Assembly: GCA_900708905.1 (NCBI GenBank)
Contig: CAADRB010000063.1
Coordinates: 78,823-142,822 of the forward strand
DNA: 64,000 nucleotides
Direction: 5' to 3'
Source: Hymenolepis diminuta
Taxonomy: Eukaryota; Platyhelminthes; Cestoda; Cyclophyllidea; Hymenolepididae
The position numbers were made by a program, and so were the translations under genes. The notes under the pieces were generated by a model. That model did not search any database. It was not told the DNA's origin and saw only the letters and a program-made list of their open reading frames with translations. Shown here piece by piece: positions 49,601-60,911 of the stretch. Every line of letters starts with the position of its first letter. The stretch's first letter is position 1.

Positions 49601-51234
49601 CGTGAAGAATACTGAAAAGAAGTCTCTTCAACAAGTTCGAAACTTATTATGATATTAATGAAACACCGAAGATTCCGCCGTCATTATTTTCTCTATCAAT
49701 AAGTTCAAAATGTCCTCTTAAATTATTACCTAAGCCAATTTGAAAAACCGAAACAACCATTCACGCTTGTTAATAATAAACGAAAATCAAAATCGACAGG
49801 GAGCTGCTAAGCTAGTATCAACCTATTAGTTCACTGAATATCCTATTATTAACCTCTGGTTAGGTAGGTATGCAGGTTACCCACTACACCACTGTTGCAT
49901 TATGAATGGGACTCGAACCGAGACTTCGGCCCCAAAAATATAGGCTTTCTTCTTAATTCTTAAGTTTTGGTTTCAGAAACCATATTTCTGCTACAAAAAT
50001 AGCTGACCATAAGAATGACCTTGCTTCTAATAGATAGGTGGTGATTAGAACACTAGTGGCTAAGAAAATATAAGATGAATGTGACCAAGAAGAATTAAAA
50101 TAACAAATTAGAGAATTTCAATGAAATCCGGAACAAACAAATGTGACAAATATTATGCGAATCTACGCACGTCAATTAGAAAAGCGGACCCGACCAGAAC
50201 GCACTTTTGTGTGCATGCCTAAATAAAGATCACGCGACACAGGCACCCGTATTCGAATAAAGTGGAGAGAAGAAAACGTTGTGGTTTATTAGGAGATAAC
50301 CAAATGATGTTCAAGTCAGCTTCATGTTGCACTGCCAATATATATACACTGATGTCTAAAGTGCCCAATGGAAAAGAGTGAAAACTGGTGAGATAAGTAC
50401 AAGTTAATAAAGACAGTCAACAGCTGACAGTTTACTGTCATGGTTATAAACTAGGCAGGTATGTATTAAAGTTATTTGGAGCATAGAATCAACTATCATA
50501 AGACTAGAAATAAATACAATCTGACTATAATTCAGACAGTGCTACTAACAAAGCAGTGAATACTGCTCAACAAGTGAATGATCTTGAGAATGAAATTCAA
50601 ATGGTGGAGTATAGTTAAAAAACTAAGTTGTCGTTCCAACTTACTCTGGTATCTTCTCATCTCCTACTTCATCAAAATGGAGGATAGGCAAAGTAGCGAT
50701 AAGAGCCATTCGAGTTGCGATAGTAACTTGTTGTTCTTCAGTTAACTGGGAGTAAGGAACAGATAATCCGGGAGCAGGATGTAAAATTGGATCATTTTCC
50801 TGAAAAAAGGGAAATATTCAATCTCTAAAATTAGACATGAAAGCTGATTAGATTATAGAGAAAATGTTGCTAATAAGGAGTGATAATATTGATAAACCTT
50901 ACACTTTAATTACAAAACAAATTTAGGTAGCGAAACTGAAACTCAATGGCAGATATATCTTGTTAGAAGTTAAAAGATGTTCGTTTTCAAATGCATACTT
51001 AATTAATCCAGAGATAAAAGAAATTTCAGATAACGTAGTGCGACAATATCGATCGCTCAGAATTTCCGTTTGTTAGAGAAATTCAGCAACAAGCCAAATA
51101 AATAACCCACAAGTATTTATGCTACTTACTACATGTCGCGACTGAGATTGGTTAGAGGATGTGTGTCCATTGCTACGTCGATCATTCTCGGAAGTATGGC
51201 GTCTCGAACGAAATCTCCTTAAGCAATTACCCAT
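40581..51234 (-). CDS. RNF11: RNF11-like RING-H2 E3 ubiquitin ligase
   Basis: Exons read downward: 51130-51234, 50645-50799, 44207-44501 and probably 40581-40685. All junctions keep frame (GTA|GTAAGT, AGA|GTAAGT, AGG|GTGGGT donors), giving about 219 residues. The start MGNCLRRF matches the N-myristoylation start of RNF11 (MGNCL), implying membrane anchoring. Exon two gives YSQLTEEQQVTIATRMALI, the conserved helix before the RING. Exon three holds the RING-H2: CVIC, then CIHIFHRAC and CPSC, with IDDWLTRSLTCPSC almost as in vertebrate RNF11. RNF11 is known as an endosomal adaptor-type E3 working with Nedd4-family ligases, A20 and ESCRT. The PPxY motif that recruits Nedd4 ligases is not visible here. 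After the RING comes a Ser/Thr-rich extension absent from the 154-residue human protein. If exon three reads through, the protein stops at 44168 (about 197 residues). Confidence 0.85.
40686..44206 (-). other. 3.5-kb intron of the RNF11-like gene
   Basis: Bounded by the GTGGGT donor at 44206 and the TTTGCAG acceptor at 40686. Open frames are at chance length and no element was recognised. Confidence 0.45.
44207..44501 (-). CDS. RING exon of the RNF11-like gene
   Basis: All eight zinc-binding positions of a C3H2C3 RING are present: Cys-x2-Cys, 15 residues, Cys-x-His-x2-His-x2-Cys, 10 residues, Cys-x2-Cys. The 15-residue first spacing is one longer than in human RNF11. The frame stays open to a TAA at 44168, so read-through is a real alternative to splicing at 44207. 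Confidence 0.85.
45921..45975 (+). repeat. tRNA-derived SINE fragment
   Basis: GGAGCGTAGCTCAGTGGAAC at 45922 contains a perfect pol III A box (TAGCTCAGTGG, 45928-45938). No B box or cloverleaf follows, so it is a 5' tRNA-like fragment rather than a tRNA gene. Confidence 0.5.
46190..46240 (+). repeat. possible tRNA-like fragment
   Basis: TAGGCTCCGTGGTATCAGGG from 46198 resembles an A box and D-arm, but less well than the one at 45928. No B box. Confidence 0.3.
46762..46800 (-). repeat. possible tRNA-like 3' fragment
   Basis: On the minus strand GCGGAATTCGAGTTTCTCAC resembles a B box and T-arm. No A box at tRNA spacing. Confidence 0.3.
49375..49465 (-). repeat. tRNA-derived SINE head
   Basis: On the minus strand GAGATGGCTTAGTGGTCAGC carries a perfect A box (49431-49441). 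Then come a hairpin TGTCT-ATCA-AGACA where the anticodon arm should be, and GGTTACGGATTCGTCC as a B-box-like segment. Box spacing is tRNA-like but the anticodon loop is too short, so this is a SINE relic, not a working tRNA. Confidence 0.55.
49490..49560 (+). repeat. tRNA-derived SINE fragment
   Basis: CAGTTCAGTTGGCTAGAACA at about 49492 resembles an A box with D-arm, and GGAAGTTTGATTTC about 30 nt later a weak B box, at tRNA-like spacing. It is too degenerate for a functional tRNA. Confidence 0.45.
49865..49935 (-). repeat. two tRNA-like pieces back to back
   Basis: On the minus strand a clean B box (GGTTCGAGTCCC, 49908-49919) is followed, not preceded, by an A-box-like GTGGTGTAGTGGGTAACCTG (49873-49892). 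The order is wrong for one tRNA, so two SINE ends or a rearrangement are likely. Confidence 0.45.
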
Positions 51235-51938
51235 TATATGATTAGAGGAGCTGCTTTAATTCAGTAAGTTTATCAATTATAAAATAACAGCTGATTCATG
51301 ACCTTGTCGCAGAGTTTAATTATAAACACATAAGATGTCGTATATTATAGGAATAAATTTTACTAAAAATTAATTATTATTGTGTCATACTTATTTTATA
51401 AATATTCAAAGGTTTAAATATTTTGGTAAAATTTCATGCAAGCAATTTTTACAATTTTCTACGATCATATATCACTATATCGTCATGTGATTAATACGTT
51501 CGTTGAAATATACATTATAGCGCGTTATTCTTTTGACACTTAGAAAACGTTCTACTCTTTACATTTAATGATGCATATACAAAATAACCTATTGTTAATG
51601 TATTCAATACTAGTCTCAGATTAATGCTAAGTAAGATTAAAACTTCCAGTTACCTCAGGTTAGAAATTTTTATCAAGCATAACAAATATATAATGACAAG
51701 CAGACTTATAGTCGGCTAAATATCTGCATATGAATCATATAAATCTAATAATTAGCACTAAATAGAGCCAACACGGAAAGATATCTTAATTAACCCAAAA
51801 ATTTAAATAAGATATAACATAATTTTTCTATAACAATTAATACTAATACTAAAATATATGACTAAGTTAATTTATATGGGTGAAAAAGCAGAACAGAGCG
51901 GGTTAATTGACTTCATTATTTGATATCGTGTCTCCAAC
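51235..51938. promoter_or_regulatory. head-to-head intergenic region, possible bidirectional promoter
   Basis: 704 bp separate the RNF11-like start codon (minus) from the LSM14-like start codon (plus). The region is AT-rich without CpG enrichment, and I see no clear TATA or CCAAT element. A shared promoter is inferred from geometry alone. Confidence 0.4.
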
Positions 51939-52307
51939 ATGTATAATTACTTTGAAAATAAGATCACACATATTATATCAAGATCAGGCCTCGGTTATGT
52001 GGGAAAACTACACTCTATTGATACTAAACACAATACTGTTACTCTTTCAAAAGGTATCCTACTCAATACGCATATTTTCGTTAGTTCGTGTCGTAAATAA
52101 TTCCAACGGAGATCAAATCTCTTCACAAGTTTATGACATTGTTATTTTTCGTGGAGTTGATATGCAAGATGTATTTGTGAGAGAACCCACTCTGCAGGAC
52201 CTTTTAATGGAGAACGATTCTGCGGTAATGATTCGTATTTAAATTACATTATCTTTTAGGTCACTTTTAAGGAGAATTCAAGATTTGCCAATAATATAGG
52301 AAGCTGA
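51939..52307 (+). CDS. LSM14/RAP55-type Lsm-domain miniprotein
   Basis: Exons 51939-52053, 52085-52224 and probably 52260-52307 join in frame to about 100 residues. The first intron is 31 nt (GTATCC to TTCGTTAG), the second 35 nt (GTAATG to ATCTTTTAG). A TGA precedes the ATG in frame. The product is the LSM14 N-terminal Lsm fold: ITHIISRSGLGYVGKLHSID matches human LSM14 around ISLISKAEIRYEGILYTID, and YDIVIFRGVDMQDVFVREP matches the signature EYIIFRGSDIKDL. In LSM14 proteins this domain binds P-body and translational repression partners such as 4E-T and DDX6 complexes. The Gln/Ser linker, FDF box and RGG regions of full-length LSM14 are not found downstream. Either the gene truly ends at the TGA at 52307, giving a domain-only protein, or the third exon is wrong and a remote exon continues it. 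The Lsm identification is firm; the end is not. Confidence 0.8.
52054..52084 (+). other. 31-nt intron
   Basis: Starts GTATCC, ends CGTTAG. Both flanks belong to the same Lsm domain: VTLSK before and VRVVNNSNGD after, with the valine split across the junction. Reading through instead loses the Lsm frame, so splicing is strongly supported. Confidence 0.85.
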
Positions 52308-55300
52308 GTTCTGTCTTGTATATTTTTTGAGAATGATTTGAAGTTCCCAGAGGTCGATCTTAAATTTTGTTCTACGTCATTATATTAACATATTTCTAAT
52401 TGAATTTATATTTTGCTAGCTTAGTTAAATATATTACGTCAATTATCTGATAATCTTTTACAAATTGTTAATTTCAATATCTCCTTTATGTATTATGTTT
52501 TTATGCATATTGTGTAATGTAAAAGGCAGAAATGGTGCACTTTTCGATTACTGCTGTTGAATTAAAACAACTATACTTCCCAATAAGTTATATCATATTT
52601 GTGATATTTATAAATATTAAAGGGAAGCAATTCAGAATGTTTATTATTGTTTCATCCAGTTTTTGTCCCTTATAAATGAAGTCCCCGTAGTAAGCTCGCA
52701 GAGCCACCAATCTAGAAAACTCGGTAATATGGCAACTTAACACAGAAGTCGATAATCCATGGCGGAACACAAGGCAAATTATAGTAAACACATGTGTGTT
52801 AACAAAACTCAATCTCTGTCAGTATCGGCTTAAACAAATAAGCACATTTTTAAAGTGTCTTTTATTGGTGGGGAAATAAAGAAGGAAACTATATTTTTAT
52901 TTATAGGAGCAGTATTGGGAGCGGGAGAAAATAATAATCTTTTCTTCTACTGGAAATGGATTGTGATTCCAACTTTAGTGTATTGAATTAAATCCGCTAA
53001 TCTCGAAATTAACGTAGTACCAGTCCAATGTAACGGAAGTGTAAAGAATTGCATAACACAAGAGTGCATTAAATGTGATAACCCACGAGAATGTAATAAC
53101 AGCACTGACAGAAATTATGTATTATGCGGGGCATACACAGAAATGTATTAGTGACACTTCAAACGCAGAGGCCGATGGGCAAACATATCGGCAGGTAGGC
53201 AGACAGGAATATCCATACTTTAAGCAATGGCGAATCTCTTTCCCGTTTGAACTCCTAATTCAGTAGCTCTAAATGGAGCATTAAGCGGAAGTGAGTACAT
53301 AAAGGGTGGCTGATGTTAGGTAAATTACAAGGCTTTAGAGAGCCATATAAATTGAAAGGGATTATATACAAGGGAGAATAGAAGATATATCCAATGATGC
53401 ACGCAAATCATTGGTAAATAGCCTAATTATTATCGAAAATCTCTATTGGGGTGGGGTAGTTCATCTGTATCCAAAAATTACCGCAAAGAATGGGTAGGCT
53501 GTTTCACGATTCCTGAAGCAGAAACATAAGGAAATAAATGGAAAATTTCATGGCCAAATTTGCATCTACTAAGTACACGAAAAGTGATTATAATTTGGTC
53601 ACGCATAGCGCTTCAATACTCATGGGAACTAATGGAAGCCAGATGTAACCTAAGATGAGATAGTGAATTGTCGCAAGGAAGACTTGGCTGGCAAATTTTA
53701 ACGATTAAAAGCACAACGGAATCGCTGATAACATTAATATGTATTAAACAAGAAGAGAAACGACCATCGTTCCTATATCAATTCTGTTAACTACGTTGTT
53801 ACATGCTTTGTAGACCAAGCTTTCCAGATTGGAACTTATTATGAAGACGGAACGAGCAGTCCCTACAAAGGGTAAGGGAACGTGATGTCTCTAGCCAGAT
53901 TTCCCTTGTTTAAAAATCCGCTCTCGACATGCAGAAGGAGAAGAACTTGAAACATATAGGATTATGGTAAAAGTTACCAAATGTAGGGAAGACAGAGTAG
54001 AGCTACTGAGAGTAAGAAGGAGAGATGACTAATTACGATAGCTTTATTAAGAAGTATCAGAGAAAAGATTAATATCAATGCAGTAGGTAGGTGTGTGAGT
54101 TCTATTTATAGTGCCCAGAGGTAATACTGATCAATAGTTGGCAGATCGAAAAGGAGCTGAATGTAGAACTCGGGATGCAAAGTAGATAGGATCCGTCTGC
54201 ACGAACTAGCAATTGAAGGAGCCGAATGAAAGCGTTAGAACCACATTGTTGTAAGTGTTCATTTGATAGGAATGTGCTTATGGGAGCCGATTTCGATCGC
54301 TTTAGATACGAGCCATGTATAGAAGAAAAATGGAAACTCAGAGTTCAAGGTAAAAAGATGTATTTGTTGTCTGCAAAATCGTTGGCAAAATATTAGAACA
54401 CAGTCTGAATCTAAGAGCAAAATTAAGGTGATAATGAATTTCATTGAGAAGAGTTATGGTTCCTTGAAATGACCCTCATTGTCTAAAGGAATAAACGCCG
54501 CGTATAAAACTAAATGGACTCGAGCGACACCTTAGTCTTCTCATAGGTGATTTAAAAGCGGGTTTTGGGGTGATTGATTAACTAACTGTATCATCTCTAA
54601 AAGCTAAAAATAACCAACTTTAAACTAACCACTCTCAGGGCTTTAATCCACATCGACAGTCAGGTCCAACAAATAGCTTTACTTACAATCTTCTCCAACA
54701 ACCAACTCCTACTACTTCACATACGAGATCAGCATCGACCAGTAATCAGCACTTACTCTACCTTGACAGTAATCAAAATATCTAGGCACTCACAGCTACC
54801 ATTCCGTCTGTGATGTAATTCTCTTTTTCTTTCAGACTAATTAACTACTTTAAAAGTTGTATTATCAATTAATATGCTTTAAATTTCTTCAGTTACTAAC
54901 TACGAAGAGGTAAAAATGTCTTAATTGTAACTGAAAACATGATAGTCGGATTCATTTTACACAACTTACTTTATTAATTTTCTAGCTAATGCAATTCAGT
55001 GTGGAAGTATTTGAACATTTTTTTATATTTTAAATACAAAATTCATCGTCTTGTAAAAACAACACAGCTACGACCTTGTAATGAAAATTAGTAGAACAGA
55101 ACTAATCTGCTTCTTAATTGTTCAGGTCAAATTATGCTTTTGTATTCAAACGACTAATTTAAAAAGTTAATTCGGGAAACAGGAATGATAATCGATGTGC
55201 TACTTTAGGAAAAATCGCAGATATTCATCTTTTAGATGTGATTAGAAATTAAAATCAAATAAAAAAGGAATCGGGGTGGAAAAATTTCATTAAAGGTAAC

Positions 55301-58000
55301 AGTAAATCAGTGGTGAGAACTGTATATGCAGAATAAACGATCAGATCATCGGATAGATTATATAGACATTTATTGAGAAATTTGACATTTATAAGGAGAG
55401 TTGTGGTTCGATATGTTATTTTTTGTACGATTGAAAACTTGTTGATACGACACTTTCCACTACAAATTTACGATAGTGTTGAAATCCTGTGTATTGCAAT
55501 AAGCAAAGATTTTGTAATCTATGTATCTAGAAGAGAAAACTATAAGACTAAACTGGTTTTAATTACAAAATATAGATTCCGTAGTAGTTATTACGTAGAA
55601 AAAAACAAGGTTTGGCAAGGGGAAGGATTTGTAAAATTGTGAAATAAACATTTCAATTAAATCGATGGTCAATATGACGTCACACTATTCAAATAGGGAG
55701 GGTCAGACCATAATTAATCACTAAAAATTAATTAGGCGGAAGAAAGGAATTCTAGGACCGCACTAATAAGAAATTCATTTACGTATTTATGTCTTCTATC
55801 ACCTATCTTCAGAAGGTGAACGCAACTTCGAGTTCTACTCATTAAATTCATTTTATTATTAAATCAGTAAGTGTTCTATGTCACTTTCGGAAGTAGACTT
55901 TGAAATTAGTACAAATAAAATAATTATAACACCAGTAGAATTAAAATCCAAAACCTTCTGAGTACTTATATCCTTAATTAGACCATCTACTTTGCTACTT
56001 TGAAGAAACCTAGCGGCACAAACCTTGTTCACTTTAGCTTATCCCAGTTACTTAAAATTAGCATATTGAGCTCCTTTCTTTTTAGTCTGCTATCCGCATG
56101 AAGAACATCTAATTTTTTATCCATTAATACAAAATTTCTTGTCAATTTTTTGCCATTTCCAATTTTGTTTTCTTATAACTATCATAAAAACTGAAAAGGA
56201 TAATAATTTAGAAGGAATCTTTTAAATTATGTTGAAATGGGGAATTTACAATATTCCGCCTCATAAATTTGTAGATATAAAATTAAGAGTGGCATATCGG
56301 TTTCAAAACCAACAAGCTAAATCAATGAGCATTTGATCTGATGAAACTTGACCCATGTTTAAAAATAAACAACTTCAGAAATTTTCAATTTCTGTTACTG
56401 CTCTTTCACTCCAGTAAATAGATTCAATTATTCAAGATATGCATGTCAAATAAAATTTTTCGCATATCGATGTAGGTCAAGCAGTATGCCGATTTTCAAA
56501 TATTCTTTCGTTAAAAAGTTAACGTTGCTGTATGCATGATATGTACGAATGTTATTTTCAATTACTATTATTACAGGTGTAATTAGATCAATTCACCTTT
56601 AGATTATCAATCAATCTATAGCGTCTCCAGAAATAGTTGGGTTCAAGGTCCTGAAAACACTTAATTTTCAGGTATAGATGCATCATGTACATTTTGATTA
56701 AATCTTAATGCAAAACTCTATATCTTCTATATTTAGAGAAAGCAACAATTCTTGAAACAAGAAAAAATAAGAAAACGAAGATAAGTTGATAGAAATTCAG
56801 TGCAGATACTAGTAAATGTTCGTTAAAATTTGCAAAAGAAATAATTAAAAATAATCTTGTTTCCTTAAGGAGAAAGATTCTTTGACAATTTGCAAATGTT
56901 TTAAAATAATTAATTCAATTATTCTGTTTTGAGTGTAGAGTGTGCATCTGTTTTAAACAAAATGGAAATATTTCTGTTATTCATATTATTGTGATAACAC
57001 TACGCAATCGTTTCCCTAAATAATGCTTATCCTGCCATGAGAAGGCCGAAAGGACGCAACAGAGCAACTTCTGATAACAGTGCTAAGAAATAAAAACACG
57101 TTATTCATATTCAAATAAGAAACTATCATTATATATTTATAATACAGAGTCTATTTAACCCTAATTTTTCTGTCCTAGAGTAGTTAAAATCTTTTACAAT
57201 ATTGACAATCAAATTAAACTCGGCATATTATGCAAAATAATTTGATATTAACAAACATATTGAATTTGTTTTAGTATCCCAATGTCTAGTTGAAGAAGAT
57301 AAATTATAAGCATATTTATTTGAGTAAATTATTTACTATTTACATCAAATAAATAAAATATTCAAATTCTACTCAGTCAACAAACCACGCGCCATTTCTG
57401 ACTTAAATATACGGTATTATTTGTTCTTTTTGAATATTTACAAAATGAGAAATCTTTAAAATTTGTAAATTATTTCTATATTTCAATAATTTGAACGACC
57501 TTGACATTTGTTGAAGTCTTTTTAAATGTTGCCGCTTGTTTAGAAGCGTTTTGAATAAGATTTCGTGGTTGTCGGCCTACATCGCTTTGCTTATTTTATA
57601 TTTATTGGTTAATATTTATCTGTGACTGGATATAAACGCTTAAGATGATTTACTTCTTCTCATCTTATTTAATATGCTTTTTCATATTCATTTAAATTAC
57701 ATCGTACCGGCTGTCATTATTATTTAATGCCATATCTCCTATTGGCATAATTTATCTGAACATTTGAGAATATGTAAAAGTTAGATATTAGTAATGTGAG
57801 TTATTTTATCGGTTACTGTTATTTATTTATTGATTGTGTCTCACTTTCGTGTTCTTGCATAATCTGTATGTGTTAAATATATTTAAATTTACACCGTTTT
57901 CTAAAATAAATCTTCAAAGTTGAAATAACTTTTATTTTGTAGATTTCATATCAGACTGCTCCTTATTGTATAGTAAGTTATTCCATTTTGACTTAAATTC
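52308..58000. other. intergenic DNA, no gene supported
   Basis: I searched the plus strand for further LSM14 exons (FDF, TFG or RGG blocks) and found none. The part from 52860 to 54500 is purine-richer on the plus strand and may be worn repeat DNA, but no motif stands out. An AATAAA lies near 52874, a possible 3' end for the LSM14-like gene. An 89-codon plus frame at 55373-55642 is unremarkable. Confidence 0.45.
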
Positions 58001-59039
58001 TTCATAACATTTGCGTTTTTATGTACGCTCGATCCCTAATGTATATTTTATGGAAATCGATTGGTTTGTATTTTGGTACTCTCCGATGCGTGATTTAATT
58101 TTGGGGTTGATACGGAGCAATGCTTATTTATTTGTCATGTCTCCTCAGTAATGCATTGTAATATAATGTAAAAGCCTTCATTTAATCTAATCATATTCAC
58201 TCTGTCATTAGGCAAGTAATTTGATTTTGATTATCGATTTCTTTCGTGGCGGTGCCTAGTTCATACTGCCCAAGACCTTTTGAAGTCTAACTCTCAATTA
58301 ATCGTCCTTCGTATTACTCTGTGTTCGTCCTATTGTTCTGCAGTTTTATGAGTTTTATTTTAAATTGTAATTTCATTCAAAATTTTTTTGTTCTTATAGT
58401 GTTTTCATTGTTCTTTATTTGTAGATATAAATATGATCATGTTAAAGTCCGTTAATAATATGATCAGAGTTAATCACCAATAATTGAATTGTGTCTCGAT
58501 CTCTATGTACTTATACTGACAACAGCTACTAGATCGATGTTAGTTTCTAGGGGCAGGAACTATAGTAGAACTTTAGTATTAACAACTAAAAATTTGTGTC
58601 TATCAAACTAATTAATGATTTTATTTTATTAATTTCAATTTGTTTAATTTGTCCTACTGTTTGTAGCATAGCTACCTTCTAGTAGAGTATAAGTAAAGGT
58701 TCCCAAATTAACTTGTTAAGTACCTTCATTTCATTTTGAAATGGACTATATTTTCAGTTGATTATCGGCAAATTTAGCGAGTAAAAATTTTCAATTTAAA
58801 CTCGGCTTTTCACATGGTTTTTGAGTTTCAATCATCTTTATCGATAGTCCTTAAGTCATATGAACTGATAATCGATATTTTTTCTGTCTCATTTGCTGCA
58901 GATCAATAGTAGATTTTGCGTTTTACATCGCAGCTGGCTCTATCGATTTTTTTATTTCTCGAGCCAGTTAGTCGGAACTAAAATTTTCACATGCTGTTTC
59001 TTTGGTCGCAGTCCAGTTTGGAATTTATGCTTGCCTCAC

Positions 59040-59580
59040 ATTATTGATTTACTCTAGTCATTAATAGTGGTAGTCACGCGCCCGCTGTGTTAATCTAGTA
59101 CCACCATCGTTATCTCCAATTCTCGCTAGTAGGATTTGTATTTTATGAAATTTTGTCAAGTGTTTTAATCGAAGATCAATAATTGTATACAAAATCTTGC
59201 GCGCACGAACTTGACTGGTGGTGCGTGTGTATCACTTAGCTAAGTTCTGCTTTTATTTCGCGTGAATTCTTGTGCGGGCGTACCACCTCCTATCTCTAAT
59301 TCTCCGCTCTCTCTCACTCATTGCTTGCGCACATCAAAAATCGATCGATAATAGACACACGCGTTCATGTGTTCATTCGCGAAAGCGCCGACTAATAAGC
59401 GCCCGTGCGGAGGTACTAGTGCGCGCTAATGCAAAAATCGATGCATAACTTAATACAGCTATTGCGCGCATGCTGCCTATGTGTTTGTGCGGGACTCTGA
59501 TTGGTCAATTGGTCTCGCATTGATCGTTGTTACTTGCGTTTACGCGTTTCGTCTCTGTTGGGTTGTACGATTACGCGTTG
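59040..59580 (+). promoter_or_regulatory. CpG-rich block, probable core promoter or 5' exon
   Basis: By eye the densest CpG block in the window (CACGCGCCCGC, TTGCGCGCACG, GAAAGCGCCGAC, GCGCCCGTGCGG, GTGCGCGC), set in AT-rich DNA. It ends with an inverted CCAAT box (CTGATTGGTC at 59497). The next coding exon on this strand begins about 2.9 kb away behind an acceptor, so a non-coding first exon here is likely. The transcription start cannot be placed. Confidence 0.5.
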
Positions 59581-60890
59581 AATAGAATAGCTTGTTAACT
59601 TGTGCAGTTAACTTCCTGATGTTTGTCCTCCGTTAATTATAATTATCGATTCATTCTCCTGTGTGTTAATCACCCGTTGTTTATTATGTATACACATAGA
59701 AACTAATTTGCTCGAATTAACTTTATTTTCAAGAAAGTTGTGGATTATTTCTATATCGATTTCTCGATATTCGCTTTTAAATATCGATGTTAGCCCTTGA
59801 ATTTGGTGCATTCTATAAGCAAATTTAATTTATTGATTGCTTAGATGGGGCTATGCAGTTAAACAGCATATTTATTTTATTATGCACTGTTTTATTTTAG
59901 GTCAAGTTTAACTATCGATTGGAGTCTTGAGATAATCTACCTTTGAACCAGTTAAAATTGATTATGGGTTGCCTTCAAGGGTAGTATTAAGTATTTAGTA
60001 ATCGAACTGTGAGACTAGTAAATTTATTTTCTCTCTTCTCTAAGGTTCCTCTTTTGTAAATCAACCAGTCCCCTATTGACCCACCAGAAAATTGAATTTT
60101 TGTCTTAAAGCTAAGTTGACTCCGGTTTCCTTGTTTACTCTCACATACTACTTACTTTAATTTAGTAGTATTTCCTTTTGGTTCAAATATTGTTTATTAA
60201 GCAAAGATTAATCACAAATCACGAATATACTCTCTGCAACATTAGGCATTTAAAGTAGCTGCTATGAATTGTAATAATTCTTCTGAAAGCTGGAGTTTTC
60301 GTTAGTTGATCATTTGATTTTAAGGTAATCAAGTAACAGAAATCGATAACACAAGGTCAGTTTGAAATTGTTATGGATTTTGGGTCTTGCCTCACCCAAA
60401 CATTTATGGTAGCATTTATATTGCCATTGTTCGGTGTAAGAGAAAATTTTCAAAACTTTTGTTCATCTAGCAATTCCACGATTGGACTAAATACGGATTA
60501 TTGATGAAATGAAACTATTGATTTGATACGAATCTGTGAGCCTTTTTATTTCGACTTTCACCTTAAAAGCTCTTAGTTACTTCAGTGTAAGATGTTCCAA
60601 AATTTTGAAGATCGATCTATAACTAATATTATCCATTGTCGTCTTTAATCATGATATCCAGGTATATTTAAATGTAAAGCTATAATTCTATTGCCAAGTT
60701 GAACTCACGGAGCAGTTGATGTTTCAGTTAAATGCCACTTTAAGATTATTCTAACTCAGTTCTTCAGTGCTCATTAAGTGATATCTAGGAATTTTCAAAT
60801 GTAAGGTTAGTAACTCGGGAAGCTGTCACTTAAAGTGTTTTTCGAGTTAAAATTCATCGCTTTGGATGGATTTCCCCTCACAATGCGAAG

Positions 60891-60911
60891 ATTATATATA
60901 TATATATATAA
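60891..60911. repeat. TA dinucleotide microsatellite
   Basis: About ten AT/TA repeats in an otherwise mixed sequence. Confidence 0.9.

Larger units (their letters stand above)
44502..50644 (-). other. 6.1-kb intron of the RNF11-like gene with tRNA-like fragments
   Basis: No gene is supported inside this intron. It holds several pieces with pol III A-box or B-box motifs, listed separately. A minus-strand frame of 82 codons at 48540-48788 (QIGDDLIVLPFQRSRRSM) looks fairly protein-like, but no family or splice partner was seen. Confidence 0.55.

Noticed and set aside
49865..49935. Functional tRNA gene
   Set aside because: The B box precedes the A box and no cloverleaf can be drawn.
51907..52242. 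Single uninterrupted 111-codon gene
   Set aside because: Its first half is out of frame for the Lsm domain. Removing the 31-nt intron restores the true N-terminus from 51939.
59608..59811. Minus-strand frame of 67 codons
   Set aside because: Chance frame in the ATCGAT-rich regulatory region, with no splice or homology support.
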